Assembly: GCF_016859285.1 (NCBI RefSeq)
Contig: NC_053400.1
Span: forward strand, 25,504,001 to 25,568,000
Length of the DNA: 64,000 bases
Direction: 5' to 3'
Origin: Xiphias gladius
Taxonomy: Eukaryota; Chordata; Actinopteri; Istiophoriformes; Xiphiidae
The notes under the pieces are model-generated. The model had not been told where the DNA came from and made no database searches. It saw only the letters and a list, made by a program, of their open reading frames with translations. Below, piece by piece: positions 62,626 through 64,000 of this stretch; position 1 is the stretch's first letter, and the number at the start of each line of letters is the position of its first letter. Both the position numbers and the translations under genes were made by a program.

Positions 62626-64000
62626 TCACCCAAAAGCAGCAGGAACCCCCCCCGGTTAACCTGCGTTGCTAAGATCTTCCCACTGTTATAAACGAATGAT
62701 CTCGTGAGCGCAAGATGGATTTTGTTGAGTTTGAACCGACTTTGTCCCCGAGCTTTGTGTAACTCATAATCATTTGTCACTCCAATGAGTCATTCCCGCA
62801 GCCGCGACCTGAATCGGGATGACGACCGTGAAGCACGTCTCTTTGAGCGGGTCGAGTCAATGCTCCTGATCGCCACAAACGGTGCGACGCATGACAGGAC
62901 TATCGTGTGGCAACGTCTCTTACTGCAGGGGAGGATTTACAAATGGCAGTTTCATTTCACAGCAATGCCCTAATTCAGATAAAATATTCCGGATAGAATC
63001 TGCGTCCATCACTTCACCCCAGAAGAATATTATTACCATTTGAATATATGAGAAACCGCACTGGCAAACTATTTTCCCCTTGGCAGCACTTTAGAGGCAA
63101 CATCTGCTCTGCATGCATAACGAGGTAAGCACATTTGCATTGTGCTTGAAGTCTGCAGACCAACCTGCAACCTCGTCACAGATAAAGAAGTGCGTGGCTA
63201 TCCGCAGTCCGCAAAACACACTTCCGCAAAGTTGTGAAAACCGCTACAATCAAGTGTGAGATACACTTACAATTGTAGTTTGAAATGCAACTATTATTTG
63301 CCAAGAGTTAGATAATTTAATCTGAAAGATGCCGTACTCTAAGTACGCATGGAAGTGTATTGAGGGCAAAAGAAGTGAGAGAGCACAGAAGTAAATTCCG
63401 AGCGCTTTTTCAGTCTGCAAGTCACCTTTAAGAGTGCAAGGGCACAGAGTCGTAAGAGCAGAATCGCATCCGAGTGCACAGTCCCCCATCCTAGGTGCGC
63501 TCGTTTTCTGACTTTTTTTTCTCGCGCTGTTTCGGCAGCTCCTGGCCACATGGGATCAGGAGCCCGCAATCAGAGAGCCCGAGTTACTGCTGGATCGGAT
63601 GGAGTCTGAAAGACACCAGACTCTAGTGAAAAGCGCTATTCACTTGGCCTCTTCTGATCCGAATTTGACAAATTATTAAAAAAGAAAAAATCTGTCTCTT
63701 GTGACTCTTTCAACTTCGTGGAAGTGCAACTCTGAATCGCTGGAGCATCTGATCGAGGATTTGTAGCTGCTGGTTGCTGGCAGCTGCCGCCCAGGACAAC
63801 CCAGCTCCCTTCTGGTTGCTCTATCCAGCTTTTCTGAATAAAGGCCAGCAGATCTCCACTGCAGACATTGACCGATCAGGGCCTCACGGTTATAGATGAC
63901 AAAGTCTTCCTGAGGCTGGGGCAGCCAGCCGTCACCTGGCCTCATCTGTGCACAACTGCGTCCTAGAAATTACGTTCATATTTATTTATTCATGAATTAA
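62053..64000. other. Bombesin receptor intron 1 (partial)
   Basis: Begins GTAGGC after the SADR codons. No frame resembling helices 4-7 of the receptor appears before the window ends. Confidence 0.65.
62585..62626. repeat. (GT)n microsatellite
   Basis: About 20 units in bombesin-receptor intron 1. Confidence 0.93.

Noticed and set aside
63676-63945. 89-codon minus-strand frame at the right edge
   Set aside because: No recognisable family, no supporting splice sites, and it lies within an expected receptor intron.

Overview
The window is nuclear DNA from a ray-finned fish, most likely a percomorph teleost. The evidence is four split genes with GT-AG introns that resemble vertebrate proteins, long (CA)n tracts, and many dispersed repeats typical of teleosts: an L2-type LINE, Tc1/mariner remnants, Tol2-like hAT miniature elements and tRNA-derived SINEs. 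Gene names come from recognising protein families by eye; no database search was possible.

Layout from left to right. (1) tmem39a, minus strand: coding exons from 9433 down to 1346, a likely noncoding first exon near 14.23-14.56 kb, and the last coding exon off the left edge. (2) ildr1 (angulin-2), minus strand: nine coding exons from 23053 to 16576, 530 codons plus stop. (3) ildr2 (angulin-3), minus strand: ten coding exons from 48598 to 29399, 740 codons plus stop. (4) gpa33 (A33 antigen-like), minus strand: seven coding exons from 56654 to 51269, 444 codons plus stop. (5) First coding exon of a bombesin-receptor GPCR, closest to grpr, plus strand, 61682-62052; the rest lies beyond the right edge.

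Ildr1, Ildr2 and Gpa33 are single-pass immunoglobulin-superfamily proteins of epithelial cell contacts. The angulins mark tricellular tight junctions and recruit tricellulin; GPA33 is a CTX/CAR-type gut epithelial antigen. The two angulin genes lie head to tail on the same strand, with gpa33 directly upstream of ildr2 and tmem39a directly downstream of ildr1. In human, as I recall the map, TMEM39A/ILDR1 and ILDR2/GPA33 are on two chromosomes (3q13 and 1q24), so this window appears to join those two blocks.

The most unusual coding features are in the cytoplasmic tails: an Asp/Arg/Tyr heptapeptide array in Gpa33, a Pro-Gln-Arg-Tyr-Arg-Asp-type array in Ildr2 and a polyglycine tract in Ildr1. 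Ildr2 also has a glycine-rich insertion in its extracellular Ig domain. Noncoding sequence is mostly AT-rich intron and intergenic DNA carrying repeats. I saw no tRNA, rRNA, CRISPR or bacterial features.
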